DNA of 64,000 nucleotides from Sulfuritalea sp. (GCA_030651305.1 JAUSCI010000080.1:1-64000); one strand, 5' to 3'; counted from the first letter of the stretch, positions 20,985 to 30,140 are shown. Numbers and translations: made by a program. The notes: generated from the sequence alone by a model not told the origin.

Positions 20985-21692
20985 TTATCGACCGGACGCC
21001 GCTTCCTCAGGGGTAGCAAGGTCCTCGACCAGCTTTTTCAGTGCCGCGACCTCTGCTTCAAGCTCGGCAACCCGCGCTTCGAGCAGGCCAAAACGGCTAC
21101 TTGCCGCATGCCCGTTCTCGTCCGCGTCGGCAATACCAAGCACGGCTGCCTGGATTTCGGCGTCGCTTGCTGCGCCGACAGGATCGCCGCTAAACAAATG
21201 GGCGTAACGCGATTCGCGCTTGCCGGGTTCGCGTGCCAGGCGCACCACGTAGGGGCCGTCCTCGCGCCCGGCGAGCTGGTTCAGCACCGCTTCGACTTCC
21301 GTCACGTCTTCAAACCGGCACAGCCGGCTGGCGTGGCTGCGCAGTTCTCCCGGCGTCTGCGGGCCGCGCAGGAAAAGTTCGCAAATGATGCCAAGTTCCT
21401 GCGGCGAGAACTTCAGCGTGCCGTAGTTGGTGTTGCAAAAGCGATGCTGGAACTTCGGTACGCGACTGCCGAAACCGCCATGTTCGTTGACGTGGAATTT
21501 CTTGATCAGGCCATCAACGATCTGCTGTACCACGAATTCGTCCATATCCAGCACCGGATCACGATTGCTGCGCTGGTTGCAGGCGTTGGTGAGCGCGTTG
21601 AGCGATAGCGGATACTGCTCGGGCGTCGTGATTTCCTTTTCGATCAGACAGCCGATGACGCGTGTCTCGTGCAGCGAGAGTTCGATGTTCAT
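20985..21692 (-). CDS. YceH/DUF480 family protein
   Basis: 235 residues. Two winged-helix-like units in the first 170 residues ([22 protein letters not shown] is the family signature in the first third) and a C-terminal coiled coil ([22 protein letters not shown]). Function unknown; E. coli YceH is linked only loosely to membrane and motility phenotypes. Its start overlaps the stop of the upstream old yellow enzyme by 4 bp. Confidence 0.88.
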   Translation of the reverse strand: MNIELSLHETRVIGCLIEKEITTPEQYPLSLNALTNACNQRSNRDPVLDMDEFVVQQIVDGLIKKFHVNEHGGFGSRVPKFQHRFCNTNYGTLKFSPQELGIICELFLRGPQTPGELRSHASRLCRFEDVTEVEAVLNQLAGREDGPYVVRLAREPGKRESRYAHLFSGDPVGAASDAEIQAAVLGIADADENGHAASSRFGLLEARVAELEAEVAALKKLVEDLATPEEAASGR

Positions 21693-22771
21693 GTCATTAC
21701 TTCGGCGCGCATTCGCGGATAGTCGGTATAGCCTTCCGGCCCCGGACTGTAGAACGTGGCCGGATTCGGCTTGTTCAGTGCCGCCCCGGCCTTGATGCGG
21801 CCCGGCAGGTCGGGATTGGCGAGAAAGCCGGTGCCGAAGGCGACCGCATCGACCTGTCCTGCGGCAATAGCCGCGCTCGCTTCAGCGGCCGAGTAGCCCA
21901 TGTTGGCAACCAGCACGCCCTTGTAATGCGCGCGAATCGGCGTCATGACATCGCCCTTTTGCTGACCGAAGAAATCGCCGCGCATGGCATGCAGATAGGC
22001 CAGGCCAAAATCGTTCAGGCGGCCGGCAAGCCATGTCGCCAGTCCGATCGGATCGCTGTCGATCATGCTGTTGTAACTGTTGAGCAGCGAAATGCGCAGC
22101 CCGACCCGATCGCCGCCCCAGACGCCGCTGACGGCATCGATCACCTCCAACATCAGGCGCGCCCGGTTTTCCGGGAGCCCACCATACGCTCCGCCACGCT
22201 TGTTGGCGCCGTCGCGCAAGAACTCATCGAGCAGGTAACCGTTGGCGCCATGCACCTCGACCCCATCGAAACCGGCCGCCCTGGCGTTCTCGGCGGCCTG
22301 CCTGAATCCGGCGACGATGGTGGGCAGTTCATCGTCGCGAAGTTCGCGCGGCACGACGTAAGGTTGCTTGTCCTGTGGCGTATGCACCTCGTCGCCCGTG
22401 ATCGGGATAGCGCTCGGCGCTACCGGCTGTGCGCCGTCGTTGAGCAGCGGATGGCAGGCGCGCCCGCCATGCCAGAGCTGCAGGAAGATGCGGCCTCCGG
22501 CGGCATGCACGGCGTCGGTGGTGAGCTTCCAGCCGGCGACCTGCGCCGCAGAGTAGATGCCGGGTTCGTGCCAGAACGACGAGTTGCCTGCCATGGCCAT
22601 CGTGGCTTCCGCAACGATCAGCCCGGCGCTGGCGCGCTGTGCGTAGTACTTCGCCATCAAGGCGTTCGGCAGGTGCTCTGTGCCTGCCCGGCAGCGAGTC
22701 AGCGGCGCCATGAAAATACGATTCGGCACAGTGTTTGCACCGAGTTGGAGAGGGCTGAATAGCGCGGTCAT
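21689..22771 (-). CDS. Old yellow enzyme family alkene reductase (NemA-like)
   Basis: 360 residues, TIM barrel binding FMN. Family motifs: PLTRCRA near the N terminus, the substrate-binding His/Asn pair in [15 protein letters not shown], and late [12 protein letters not shown]. It reduces activated C=C bonds or nitro esters with NADPH; the natural substrate is unknown. Translationally coupled to yceH. Upstream, 90 bp with a repeat copy separate it from hsdM. Confidence 0.9.
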   Translation of the reverse strand: MTALFSPLQLGANTVPNRIFMAPLTRCRAGTEHLPNALMAKYYAQRASAGLIVAEATMAMAGNSSFWHEPGIYSAAQVAGWKLTTDAVHAAGGRIFLQLWHGGRACHPLLNDGAQPVAPSAIPITGDEVHTPQDKQPYVVPRELRDDELPTIVAGFRQAAENARAAGFDGVEVHGANGYLLDEFLRDGANKRGGAYGGLPENRARLMLEVIDAVSGVWGGDRVGLRISLLNSYNSMIDSDPIGLATWLAGRLNDFGLAYLHAMRGDFFGQQKGDVMTPIRAHYKGVLVANMGYSAAEASAAIAAGQVDAVAFGTGFLANPDLPGRIKAGAALNKPNPATFYSPGPEGYTDYPRMRAEVMT

Positions 22772-22828
22772 GGTCCGGGTTCCCTGGATTGGAAAGACAG
22801 GATACTAGCGCAAGCGGCTCGTGAAGCC

Positions 22829-22852
22829 GCCGTACCACCAGCGCCGACTCTT
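22829..22852 (+). repeat. Dispersed 24-bp repeat, copy 2
   Basis: Matches the core with one change (ACCACC) and ends CTCTT. Lies between the old yellow enzyme and hsdM, close to the hsdM stop. Confidence 0.75.
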
Positions 22853-22861
22853 GCGTTGCTC

Positions 22862-24349
22862 CTACAAGGCATCCGGCCGCAGGTCGGCCAGCACTTCGCG
22901 GAACTGCTCCAGCGCCGCTTCGAGGTCATCGACGATTTCCTGCGCAATGATCTCGGGTGCGGGAAGATTGTCGGAATCAGCCAGCGCGTCGTCGCGCAGC
23001 CAGAAGATGTCCAGGCTCGCCTTGTCGCGCGCCGCCAGTTCCGCGTAGTCATAGGCGCGCCAGCGGCCTTCCGGATTTTCCGGCGACCAGGTCGGCGTTC
23101 TTTCGTTGCGCTTCTTCGGGTTGTAGATCTCAACAAACTCCATCAAATCGTCGACCCGCATCGGGTTGGTCTTCAGCGTGAAATGCTGGTTGGTGCGCAG
23201 ATCGTAGATCCACAGCTTCTTCGTCCACGGCGTTTCCGAAGCCGGCTTCTTGTCGAAGAAAATCACGTTGGCCTTGACACCCTGGGCGTAGAACAGCCCC
23301 GTCGGCAGGCGCAGCAGCGTATGCACTTCGCATTCGTGCAGAAGTTTGCGACGGATCGTCTCGCCGGCGCCGCCCTCGAACAGCACGTTGTCCGGCACCA
23401 CCACCGCGGCGCGACCGTGGATGTCGAGCAGGGTCTTGATGTGCTGCACGAAGTTGAGCTGTTTGTTCGAAGTCGTCGCCCAGAAATCGTCGCGTTCGAT
23501 GATGTCCTTTTCGGTCGTGGTGCGCCCGTCCTCGCCGACGATCACTGTGCTGCTCTTCTTGCCGAAGGGCGGATTCGCCAGCACCACCTCGAAGCGCTCG
23601 CCGGGGTCGGCCGCCAGCGCATCCGTCACCCGCACCGGCACGCTGGTTTCCGAACCGATGCCGTGCAGCATCAGGTTCATCGCGCACACCCGCGCCGTCG
23701 CCTGCACCAGTTCCCAGCCGGTGAATGCGGCATCCTTGAGGTGGCGTTTTTCTGCGCTGGTCAGGTGCGGGTTCTTGTGTGTAATGTAGTTGTGCGCCGT
23801 GAACAAAAAGCCGCCCGTGCCGCAGGCCGGATCGCAAATCTTCTCGCCGGGCCTTGGCGCGATGCAGGTCACCATGGCCTGGATCAGGGCCCGCGGCGTG
23901 AAGTACTGCCCCGCCCCGCTCTTGGTGTCCTGCGCGTTCTTCTCCAGCAGGCCTTCGTAGGCGTCGCCTTTCACATCCACGTTGAGCGAGGACCAGTTTT
24001 CCGCATCGATCAAGTCGACGATCACCCGCGTCAGCTTGGCCGGGTCCTGGAACTTGTTCTGCGCCTTGGCGAAGATCAGGCCCAGCGTGCCTTTCTGCTT
24101 GCCGAGTTCGTCGAGCGTGTGGCGGTAGTGGTCGAACAGTTCATCGCCGCTCTTGGCCAGCAGCGTCGGCCAGGCGTACTTCGCGGGCACCAGGCTGGGC
24201 TGGCTGTAGGGCGGGCGCGATCGCTCGTCGGCCATCTTGAGGAACAACAGGTAAGTCAGTTGCTCGACGTAATCGCCATACGACATGCCGTCGTCGCGTA
24301 GCACGTTGCAGTAGTTCCAGAGTTTCTGGACGAGGGTGGAAGCGTTCAT
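22862..24349 (-). CDS. hsdM: Type I restriction-modification methyltransferase subunit (HsdM), solitary
   Basis: 495 residues, full length. N-terminal HsdM helical domain (QKLWNYCNVLRDDGMSYGDYV), SAM-binding PACGTGGF near 170, and the adenine N6 catalytic NPPFGKK near 258. HsdM needs HsdS for DNA specificity, but no hsdS or hsdR lies on either side. It begins 2 bp after a nucleotidyltransferase gene and is the last gene of a three-gene operon. Either the S subunit is elsewhere or the protein has been taken into another system. Confidence 0.88.
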   Translation of the reverse strand: MNASTLVQKLWNYCNVLRDDGMSYGDYVEQLTYLLFLKMADERSRPPYSQPSLVPAKYAWPTLLAKSGDELFDHYRHTLDELGKQKGTLGLIFAKAQNKFQDPAKLTRVIVDLIDAENWSSLNVDVKGDAYEGLLEKNAQDTKSGAGQYFTPRALIQAMVTCIAPRPGEKICDPACGTGGFLFTAHNYITHKNPHLTSAEKRHLKDAAFTGWELVQATARVCAMNLMLHGIGSETSVPVRVTDALAADPGERFEVVLANPPFGKKSSTVIVGEDGRTTTEKDIIERDDFWATTSNKQLNFVQHIKTLLDIHGRAAVVVPDNVLFEGGAGETIRRKLLHECEVHTLLRLPTGLFYAQGVKANVIFFDKKPASETPWTKKLWIYDLRTNQHFTLKTNPMRVDDLMEFVEIYNPKKRNERTPTWSPENPEGRWRAYDYAELAARDKASLDIFWLRDDALADSDNLPAPEIIAQEIVDDLEAALEQFREVLADLRPDAL

Positions 24350-24351
24350 GG

Positions 24352-25056
24352 TCAGTCCAATTTCGCCAACAGGCGCAGTTTGTCTTCAAGATCGGGCAGA
24401 CGTGCCTGGCTGGCGGCATCGCCCGGCAAATGTCCAGGCAGGGCTTCGAGAAATGCTGGGGTCGCGAGCAGTCGGCTCACCCAGCCGCGCAGATAGTCCT
24501 TCAACTCGTCATCAAGCTGACGGCACTCGGCCATGAGTTCATCGCGGCCATCGATGACGGAAATCAGATCGCCCAGATCGTGGCTGAAGAGATAGTCATT
24601 TTTTCCGCGGTCGGCAAAAGCTTCGAATTTGGTCGCAACGAACACCGGCGCCGTCACCAGTCGAATGACCATGCCGCTCGGCAAGGGCGTTTTGCGGGCA
24701 GTCGCAAGCGCCAAGGGATACCAGCGATTCGAGAAGCCCAGAATTTCCTTCAGGGTCGGCATCACATCGACCGTGACGGCACCGACGCGCCAGCGGCAGA
24801 TGGGCGCATCCTTGCTGATGTCATTGACGAAGCCCTGCGCACGCAAGGCTTTTTCCACATGCGCGTAGTCGGCGCGCACTGTCGCCTGGACAATCAGGTC
24901 TACATCCTCGGTCGGGCGGATGGCCGGTTGCGCCGGATCGGTGATCAGCAGCCCGGTCACGGCACCGCCGAGGAAGACCAGCTCGTCGCGCAATCCGTCG
25001 CCCAGCCGCTCGGCCACCAGCTCCATCATCACCACATTGGGATCGTTGGGGTTCAT
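24352..25056 (-). CDS. Nucleotidyltransferase-fold protein (MNT/AbiEii-like)
   Basis: 234 residues. Pol-beta-type nucleotidyltransferase signature: FLGG at 28-31, then EDVDL with D51 and D53, and a third acidic strand TVDVMP about 47 residues later. Such folds transfer NMPs to protein or tRNA and are common as toxins. The start overlaps the stop of the HTH gene by 4 bp and the stop is 2 bp from hsdM. Being paired with an HTH protein suggests a toxin-antitoxin-like unit (inference). The substrate is unknown. Confidence 0.7.
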   Translation of the reverse strand: MNPNDPNVVMMELVAERLGDGLRDELVFLGGAVTGLLITDPAQPAIRPTEDVDLIVQATVRADYAHVEKALRAQGFVNDISKDAPICRWRVGAVTVDVMPTLKEILGFSNRWYPLALATARKTPLPSGMVIRLVTAPVFVATKFEAFADRGKNDYLFSHDLGDLISVIDGRDELMAECRQLDDELKDYLRGWVSRLLATPAFLEALPGHLPGDAASQARLPDLEDKLRLLAKLD

Positions 25057-25598
25057 GACGCCAGGCGCTCGTCGAGCAATTGCAAGGCGATGGTGCGTTC
25101 GCGCGGGCTGCCGCCACGCACCGCGTCGAACAGTACCAGCAGTTCATACAAGGCGGGATTGCGCCCCGCAGCGTCCGGCACCGTCGGATACAAAGGATAG
25201 AAAGCCGCACCGCGTACGCTGCCGGCCTTGTGCGGCCAGACCGGGGGCGGTTCGTTGGGCTGCATGATCAGGTCTTTCAACGGCGCCGCGGCGTAACTCG
25301 TCGGCATGCCGCGCGTCATTTCGCCCCGCGTTGCGGGGAAGCAGTAGCGCGCCCCGTGTTGGACGAACATGCGCAAGGCCTCGCGCACCACCGAAGCCTT
25401 GCCCGCTTTGTCTTTGCGCGCAAGCTGGGCAAATGCGGCGCGCTCCAGACCGGCATGCACCTCGGAAGCCGTCAAGCCAAGTTCGCCGGCCAGCGCCGCA
25501 TAGGTCGGCGGTACGCCCTGTTCAAGCGACAGCCGCAACAGAACCACCAGATCCTGGGGACGGAGCACGACTTGTGGATTCGACTTGGATCGGTACAT
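25053..25598 (-). CDS. Winged helix-turn-helix protein, probable autoregulator
   Basis: 181 residues. Residues about 14-60 form a winged helix (LVVLLRLSLEQG; TYAALAGELGLTASEVHAGLERA). The rest has a Pro-rich middle (NEPPPVWPHKAGSVRG) and a helical end (PALYELLVLFDAVRGG). First gene of the HTH-nucleotidyltransferase-hsdM operon. A 28-bp near-perfect palindrome sits 9 nt ahead of its ATG, fitting self-repression. I do not recognise a named family. Confidence 0.65.
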   Translation of the reverse strand: MYRSKSNPQVVLRPQDLVVLLRLSLEQGVPPTYAALAGELGLTASEVHAGLERAAFAQLARKDKAGKASVVREALRMFVQHGARYCFPATRGEMTRGMPTSYAAAPLKDLIMQPNEPPPVWPHKAGSVRGAAFYPLYPTVPDAAGRNPALYELLVLFDAVRGGSPRERTIALQLLDERLAS

Positions 25599-25607
25599 GG
25601 CGACACC

Positions 25608-25635
25608 ATATTCGCTATTTGCAAATGGCGAATAT
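25608..25635 (-). promoter_or_regulatory. 28-bp palindromic operator of the HTH operon
   Basis: ATATTCGC and GCGAATAT enclose the inner palindrome ATTTGCAAAT; the 14-bp half sites differ at one position only. It ends 10 bp from the start codon, so a bound dimer would block both promoter and ribosome loading. Confidence 0.65.
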
Positions 25636-25787
25636 ACGTATTACTTAATTGAAAGACAACATATTTAACGAAATATTCTTATTTCGCGAAACGCGAAAGT
25701 CGGTGCCAGCCGGTCCGGGCTTTGCAGGATGGTGCGGCGGTCCCTCTCGGCATGCTCGACATCCGGCACCGGGGCGTTCATGTTTTA

Positions 25788-26708
25788 CTACAGTTTTTCC
25801 AATACGCGTTCCAGATTGCCGATTGCATCGCGATGCCTGCTCGGCGTCATCTGCGCGAGGTTTTGCAGCTTCCAGCGAATCGCCGGCAAATCGGGCGCAT
25901 GCGCCACGCCAAGCAGTTCCCATTTCGGTTCGCGTCGCTTGAAGGAAACCAGAAAAGCTCTTTCGCGCTCACCCAGCCGGCCATGCAAAACGCCAATCAG
26001 CTCGTCACGAGCCTGTTCCAGATTCTCAAGCGTGACAGGCTCCGTGGTCATCCCGACAAACTGGCGCTCGAACAAATCTTCCAGTGGCTTGAGCGTCGGA
26101 TTCAGCACCCGTGCGATGGAACCGTCGTGACTGATCAGATACACCAGAAAGGCACGAAACAACTCATCGTCTATCCCTTCCTTTGCCAGGAGCAACTTCA
26201 CGTCGAACAAATCCCGTGGATGCTGACGGTCCAGGGCCGCGACGATCTTCCCCGCGTAGAGGTCGGCAAAGGAAACCACGGGCACTTCGGCAAAACCAAA
26301 CTCGGCCTCGGCGCTGCCGACGATGCGCCGCATGGCTTGCGGATATACCGTACCGCGCGACACCGGCGATACCTCGATCTTGATTTCCGCGGCGCCATCC
26401 GCGACCAGCAAGCCATAAGCCCGGCCCTCCTGGCGCTTGCCGGCGCGTACCCGATAGCCATAGGGGCGCCCCGTCAGCCCATCCGAGATTCGGGCCAGGG
26501 CTGCATCGATCTCCTGCAGCGCTGCCGCGCGATCTCCCGTCGGCAAAAACGCGAGATCGATATCCACCGACAGGCGCGGCATGTCGCGCACGAACAGGTT
26601 GATCGCCGTCCCGCCCTTGAGCGCGAAACAGGCTTCCCTGCCCACCATCGGCAGCACGCTGACCAGCAGGCGAACCTGCCGGGAATAAGGGCTAGCGGGC
26701 ATGATCAT
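25788..26708 (-). CDS. Type IV toxin AbiEii, nucleotidyltransferase
   Basis: 306 residues. KGGTAINLF (31-39) and SVDIDLAF (47-54) give the GG and two-Asp signature of the AbiEii/AbiGii family; the later GKIVAALDRQHPRDLFD is its conserved K-x-R-D block. AbiEii toxins nucleotidylate tRNA and stop growth, giving abortive infection against phage. The start overlaps the AbiEi gene by 17 bp. Possible starts at 26708 and 26702. Confidence 0.88.
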   Translation of the reverse strand: MIMPASPYSRQVRLLVSVLPMVGREACFALKGGTAINLFVRDMPRLSVDIDLAFLPTGDRAAALQEIDAALARISDGLTGRPYGYRVRAGKRQEGRAYGLLVADGAAEIKIEVSPVSRGTVYPQAMRRIVGSAEAEFGFAEVPVVSFADLYAGKIVAALDRQHPRDLFDVKLLLAKEGIDDELFRAFLVYLISHDGSIARVLNPTLKPLEDLFERQFVGMTTEPVTLENLEQARDELIGVLHGRLGERERAFLVSFKRREPKWELLGVAHAPDLPAIRWKLQNLAQMTPSRHRDAIGNLERVLEKL

Positions 26709-27543
26709 CGAGATCCGCCGGCAGTGTGATCAGATACGTCGGATGCAGTTTTCCGCCGGGCGCCAGCATGCGCTTGCCTTTGCCCAGATCCACCTGGCTC
26801 ACGTCCAGATGCGCCAGCCACTGGTGTTGATGCCGCTCCGCCAGCGCCAGGAACAGCCGCTTCACCTTCACGCTGGCGCAAGCCTGCAGCAGTGCCGCCA
26901 CGCGGGCCGGTCGCAGATGCGCCATACCCTGCATCAGCACATCGGCCTCGTAGACAGACTCCTTCGCCGGCACATCCTGCAGCACTTCGAGCATCGCGCG
27001 TTCGTCCGAGGCATACAGCAGTTCCCAATCCCAGGCGCCCCATGTCATCTGCTGCAGGCCGAAAGCGGCCAGTTGTCCGGAATGAAGCGGCGCGCCTTGG
27101 AAATCAACCAACTTTCCCTGCTCGTCGCGCCGCGCGCGCAAGTTGCCGAACATGGCATCGTTGCGCACGACAAAGTGCTCCGGCAAACCGAGCTTGTTCA
27201 CCCAGGCAGGCAATACGTCGGGACCATAGAGGAAGATCGTTTCCGTCCCGCCCATGCGGACGTAGTGTTCCAGGCCGCGGTGGACCAGCGCCGTCCGGCC
27301 GCCGACATGCGCGAAGCTGCCCGCCAGAAGCTGCAGACTGGCCACCACATGCTGCCACTTCAGCGGCGGCCCCGGCCGACGATAAACGCCACGCGCCGGC
27401 GAGCTCAGCCACCCGCCTTCGACGTACTTGGACAACAGCGCGCGGGAATAGCCCTGTTCTTCCAGCCAAGAGGTCGGCGCCAGCAGGCCTTCGTCCAGCA
27501 AGTCCTGGAGTTGGTTTATCTTTGATGATTTATGCTCACCCAT
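26692..27543 (-). CDS. Type IV antitoxin AbiEi, transcriptional repressor
   Basis: 283 residues from ATG at 27543; an ATG at 27555 is also in frame but falls inside the promoter repeat. N-terminal winged helix of the AbiEi antitoxin domain (WLEEQGYSRALLSKYVEGGW; ARGVYRRPG), then the DUF6088-like body with GGRTALVHRGL. The protein counters AbiEii and represses the operon. Gene order antitoxin-toxin with overlap is normal. Confidence 0.87.
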   Translation of the reverse strand: MGEHKSSKINQLQDLLDEGLLAPTSWLEEQGYSRALLSKYVEGGWLSSPARGVYRRPGPPLKWQHVVASLQLLAGSFAHVGGRTALVHRGLEHYVRMGGTETIFLYGPDVLPAWVNKLGLPEHFVVRNDAMFGNLRARRDEQGKLVDFQGAPLHSGQLAAFGLQQMTWGAWDWELLYASDERAMLEVLQDVPAKESVYEADVLMQGMAHLRPARVAALLQACASVKVKRLFLALAERHQHQWLAHLDVSQVDLGKGKRMLAPGGKLHPTYLITLPADLDDHAR

Positions 27544-27607
27544 AGTTTGCAACATAGCAGGCTATGCAAACTTCGGCAAGTTTATCTTCCTGCGGATATG
27601 CAAACTT
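27544..27607 (-). promoter_or_regulatory. AbiE operator repeats
   Basis: AGTTTGCA at 27544-27551 faces TGCAAACT at 27565-27572 as an inverted repeat. The longer TATGCAAACTTC recurs 34 bp on at 27598-27609. This matches the pattern of repeats bound by AbiEi in its own promoter in other bacteria. Confidence 0.6.
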
Positions 27608-27743
27608 CTGGACTGCAAAAGTGAATCGAATCAAACTTGCCATAAAGAGATACGAAAGTCGGCGCCGGCTTCGCTCTGCGTACCTGGGATTCCGCTGCGC
27701 GGGCAGGTAACGGCGACAATCGCGGCGCAAGTCCGGCATCGGC

Positions 27744-28463
27744 TCAGGGCAACTCCCTCCCTGTCACCGGCCCGGCCAGCGTCGCCAGCGTGGCCGAGCG
27801 GCTGTCGCGCCAGTAGAGCACCAGCACCACCCAGGAACTCGCCAGCACCAGCGCCCAGGGCTGGATGAACCACGCCAGCGCCGCGAGGCCGAAGAAATAC
27901 GCGCGCAGCCCGCGGTTGAAGCTGGCGAAGCCGTGCGTCACCATCATCGCCGCGCGCGGCGCGAAATCGGCGCGGTCCGGCGCATCCTTCTCTGCCGGCA
28001 TCGGCGCCGAGGCGAACAGCATCAGCGTGAAATTGAATTGGCGCAGCGACCAGGTGAACTTGAAGAAGGCAAAAACGAAAATACCGATCAGCACCAGGAT
28101 CCTGAGCTCCACGGTTTCGCGCGATGACACGGCGATAAAGCCGATGCCCGAGACCATGGCCTGCACCCGGTCGACGGCGCCCAGGCTGCTGATCAGGCCG
28201 GCGATGATGAACAGCGTGGTGGTGATGAACAGGTTGTCGCTGCGCATCACCGTCTGCAGCACCACCGTATCGGCGATCCGGTTTTCGCGTTCCAGCACCC
28301 GCGTCATCCAGCGCAGCCGGTAGGCGTGTAGCACGCTGGCCAGTTCGCGCGTGCCCCAGCGGCGCTGGTCCGCGTAATACGCGTAGCCGACCCAGCAGAG
28401 AAAGAACCAGCCCAGCGCAAGCATGTCGGGCAGCGGCAAGATCGACGTCAGGGAGAAGGCCAT
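27744..28463 (-). CDS. DUF599 family inner-membrane protein
   Basis: 239 residues. Four or five membrane segments: about 13-30, 80-105, 118-140 and 190-220. The family signature is the N-terminal helix followed by the Arg-rich cytoplasmic part RLRWMTRVLERENRIAD and later SFNRGLRAYFFGLA. Function is unknown throughout the family. It stands alone, with 188 bp to the AbiE promoter on one side. Confidence 0.82.
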   Translation of the reverse strand: MAFSLTSILPLPDMLALGWFFLCWVGYAYYADQRRWGTRELASVLHAYRLRWMTRVLERENRIADTVVLQTVMRSDNLFITTTLFIIAGLISSLGAVDRVQAMVSGIGFIAVSSRETVELRILVLIGIFVFAFFKFTWSLRQFNFTLMLFASAPMPAEKDAPDRADFAPRAAMMVTHGFASFNRGLRAYFFGLAALAWFIQPWALVLASSWVVLVLYWRDSRSATLATLAGPVTGRELP

Positions 28464-28826
28464 GGCGGTCCTTGTTGGGGTGGGGCGCCTGTTGTTTGCG
28501 CTTGATTGTAGTCGCCGGCGCGGGATTCTCCAGCGCTTCGTCGGGTTGCAGCAGGAGGCACACTAGCGGGAGACGAGGTTGCCGTGGAACCGGCGGCTAT
28601 GAAAAGTCGGCGCTGGCGGTACGGCGACACGGCGATTCGAAGCGTCGGAGAAGGAAATCACTCCGGCTCCATAGGCTCCAATTTGGAAGCCTTGGTTAAG
28701 CAATAGGCTCGTCTGGTGAGCTAGCGCGGGTCAATACTTGTCGCAAGTTGAAACTTCATTTTTCCAGAAGCGACCGAACCGGCTAGACTCGAAATGACAG
28801 ATCTGAATTCAAGCAAGGAGGATACG
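28464..28826. other. Intergenic region, divergent promoters and one repeat
   Basis: 363 bp between DUF599 and the HNH gene, transcribed away from each other, so both promoters lie here. One dispersed repeat copy lies at 28602-28625. The last 150 bp are less G/C-rich, in keeping with the HNH gene. No gene seen. Confidence 0.6.
28602..28625 (-). repeat. Dispersed 24-bp repeat, copy 3
   Basis: Perfect match to the family core on the minus strand. It is followed by ACACGGCGATTCGAA, and the flank GATTC/GAATC recurs beside copy 4 too. Confidence 0.8.
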
Positions 28827-29621
28827 GTGAGAAATAGTCGTTGGAGTCGGGAGCAGCTCAAGCTCGCATTTCACTTGTATTGCCAGTTGCCGTTCGGCAA
28901 GCTGCACAGTCGCAATGCGGAAATCGCGGAACTGGCACAACTGATCGGCCGCACACCGAGCGCGGTAGCGATGAAGCTGGTGAACTTCGCCAGCTTGGAT
29001 CCGGCGATTACATCCACAGGACGTGCCGGACTAGGCAACGCCGGTTCACTTGACCGAGAGATTTGGGAGGAGTTTCAAGCCAATTGGGAAGGACTGGCCG
29101 TCGAGTGCAACCGCCTTAGAACGGCACTGGTCGAGTCGCAAGGCCAAGTACCCACAACCGCCCTCGATGCTGACGAGGCCACCGGCTTGGAAGACTTCAC
29201 AGGCGAGACGCGTCGTGTTGTGACCGAGCAACGAATCAAGCAACACTTTTTCCGCCGCGCGGTGCTGAGTAGTTATCGCGGACGCTGCTGCATGTCTGGG
29301 TTGTCGGATCCGCGCTTGCTGATTGCCAGTCATATTGTTCCATGGCGCACGGACAAGGCAAATCGCCTGAATCCCAGAAACGGATTGTGCTTGTCTGCCA
29401 TCCATGACAAAGCGTTCGACAAGGGCTTGATTGCTTTGTCCGACGATTTCACAGTACTTGTATCGACCGAACTAAAACGTAGCGAGAACGCATTTATACA
29501 GTCCGTGATCCTTCCATTGGATGGTCGCTCCATCGAACTACCGGAGCGCTTTCTTCCGGACACCAAATTTGTCGCTCGCCATCGTATGGATGAGTTTGCT
29601 GATAGCAAATCTGGGAAATGA
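28827..29621 (+). CDS. HNH endonuclease
   Basis: 264 residues from GTG at 28827, chosen because AAGGAGG lies 5 nt upstream; an ATG 33 bp earlier has no such site. The N-terminal third is helical (WSREQLKLAFHLYCQLPFGK; TPSAVAMKLVNF), resembling the DNA-binding half of HNH_2-type restriction enzymes. The HNH core near 165-195 reads SHIVPWR..NPRNGLCLSAIHDKAFDKG. Likely a metal-dependent nuclease, either a solitary restriction enzyme or part of a defence pair with the next gene. No methyltransferase is adjacent. Confidence 0.85.
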   Translation: MRNSRWSREQLKLAFHLYCQLPFGKLHSRNAEIAELAQLIGRTPSAVAMKLVNFASLDPAITSTGRAGLGNAGSLDREIWEEFQANWEGLAVECNRLRTALVESQGQVPTTALDADEATGLEDFTGETRRVVTEQRIKQHFFRRAVLSSYRGRCCMSGLSDPRLLIASHIVPWRTDKANRLNPRNGLCLSAIHDKAFDKGLIALSDDFTVLVSTELKRSENAFIQSVILPLDGRSIELPERFLPDTKFVARHRMDEFADSKSGK

Positions 29622-29624
29622 GAA

Positions 29625-30011
29625 ATGGGTGGCCCCTACTCCCTTCACGAAGACACTTTTTACGACTACTTCATGCCCTATCGTCATCCCGAAGCACATT
29701 TCGATATTTGGGGTGGTATAGGTCTTGAGACTTTTGGTGATGACTTGGAAATTGTCAGACGAACAGACCCAGAGTACATATGGACAATACGCGATGGGGA
29801 GTCTGGCCGCGACCAATGGATCACGCCGGGTATTGGATATGTAAATCGTGTTTGCTATCTGATCACGCGAAAACCGCACAAGTGGATTGATCTCGACTTT
29901 CGCGTCCCACATTCCTTGTCCTCTCTGACTCCCCTCGGCTTGCGACGTCAAGTAACTCAGTTGACGCGGCTCTTAGCGGAAGCGGCGGCGCGACAAGTAT
30001 CGACCGGATAG
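29625..30011 (+). CDS. Hypothetical protein beside the HNH nuclease
   Basis: 128 residues, beginning 3 bp after the HNH stop and so probably co-transcribed. Rich in aromatic residues (DTFYDYFMPYRHPEAHFDIWGGIGLETFG; EYIWTIRDGESG), with a helical C-terminal end. No membrane segment or known motif. It could be a partner or immunity protein of the nuclease; this rests on position only. Its base composition is lower in G/C than the surrounding genes, as is the HNH gene's, suggesting they arrived together. Confidence 0.55.
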   Translation: MGGPYSLHEDTFYDYFMPYRHPEAHFDIWGGIGLETFGDDLEIVRRTDPEYIWTIRDGESGRDQWITPGIGYVNRVCYLITRKPHKWIDLDFRVPHSLSSLTPLGLRRQVTQLTRLLAEAAARQVSTG

Positions 30012-30070
30012 CCGTTCTTACTAGAGTGTCTATGGGGTCGGAGTGACTTCCTCCTCCGACGCTTTGAATC

Positions 30071-30094
30071 GCCGTACCGCCAGCGCCGACTTTT
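30071..30094 (+). repeat. Dispersed 24-bp repeat, copy 4
   Basis: Perfect match to the family core plus TTTT. It lies between the convergent hypothetical gene and the NERD helicase. Confidence 0.8.
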
Positions 30095-30140
30095 CGCATG
30101 GCTTGCGCGACAAACCAAATCAAACCGTGCTACCTGTCTC

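Noticed and set aside
22862-24349. A complete type I restriction-modification system
   Set aside because: Only HsdM is present; no specificity or restriction subunit or remnant was seen on either side.
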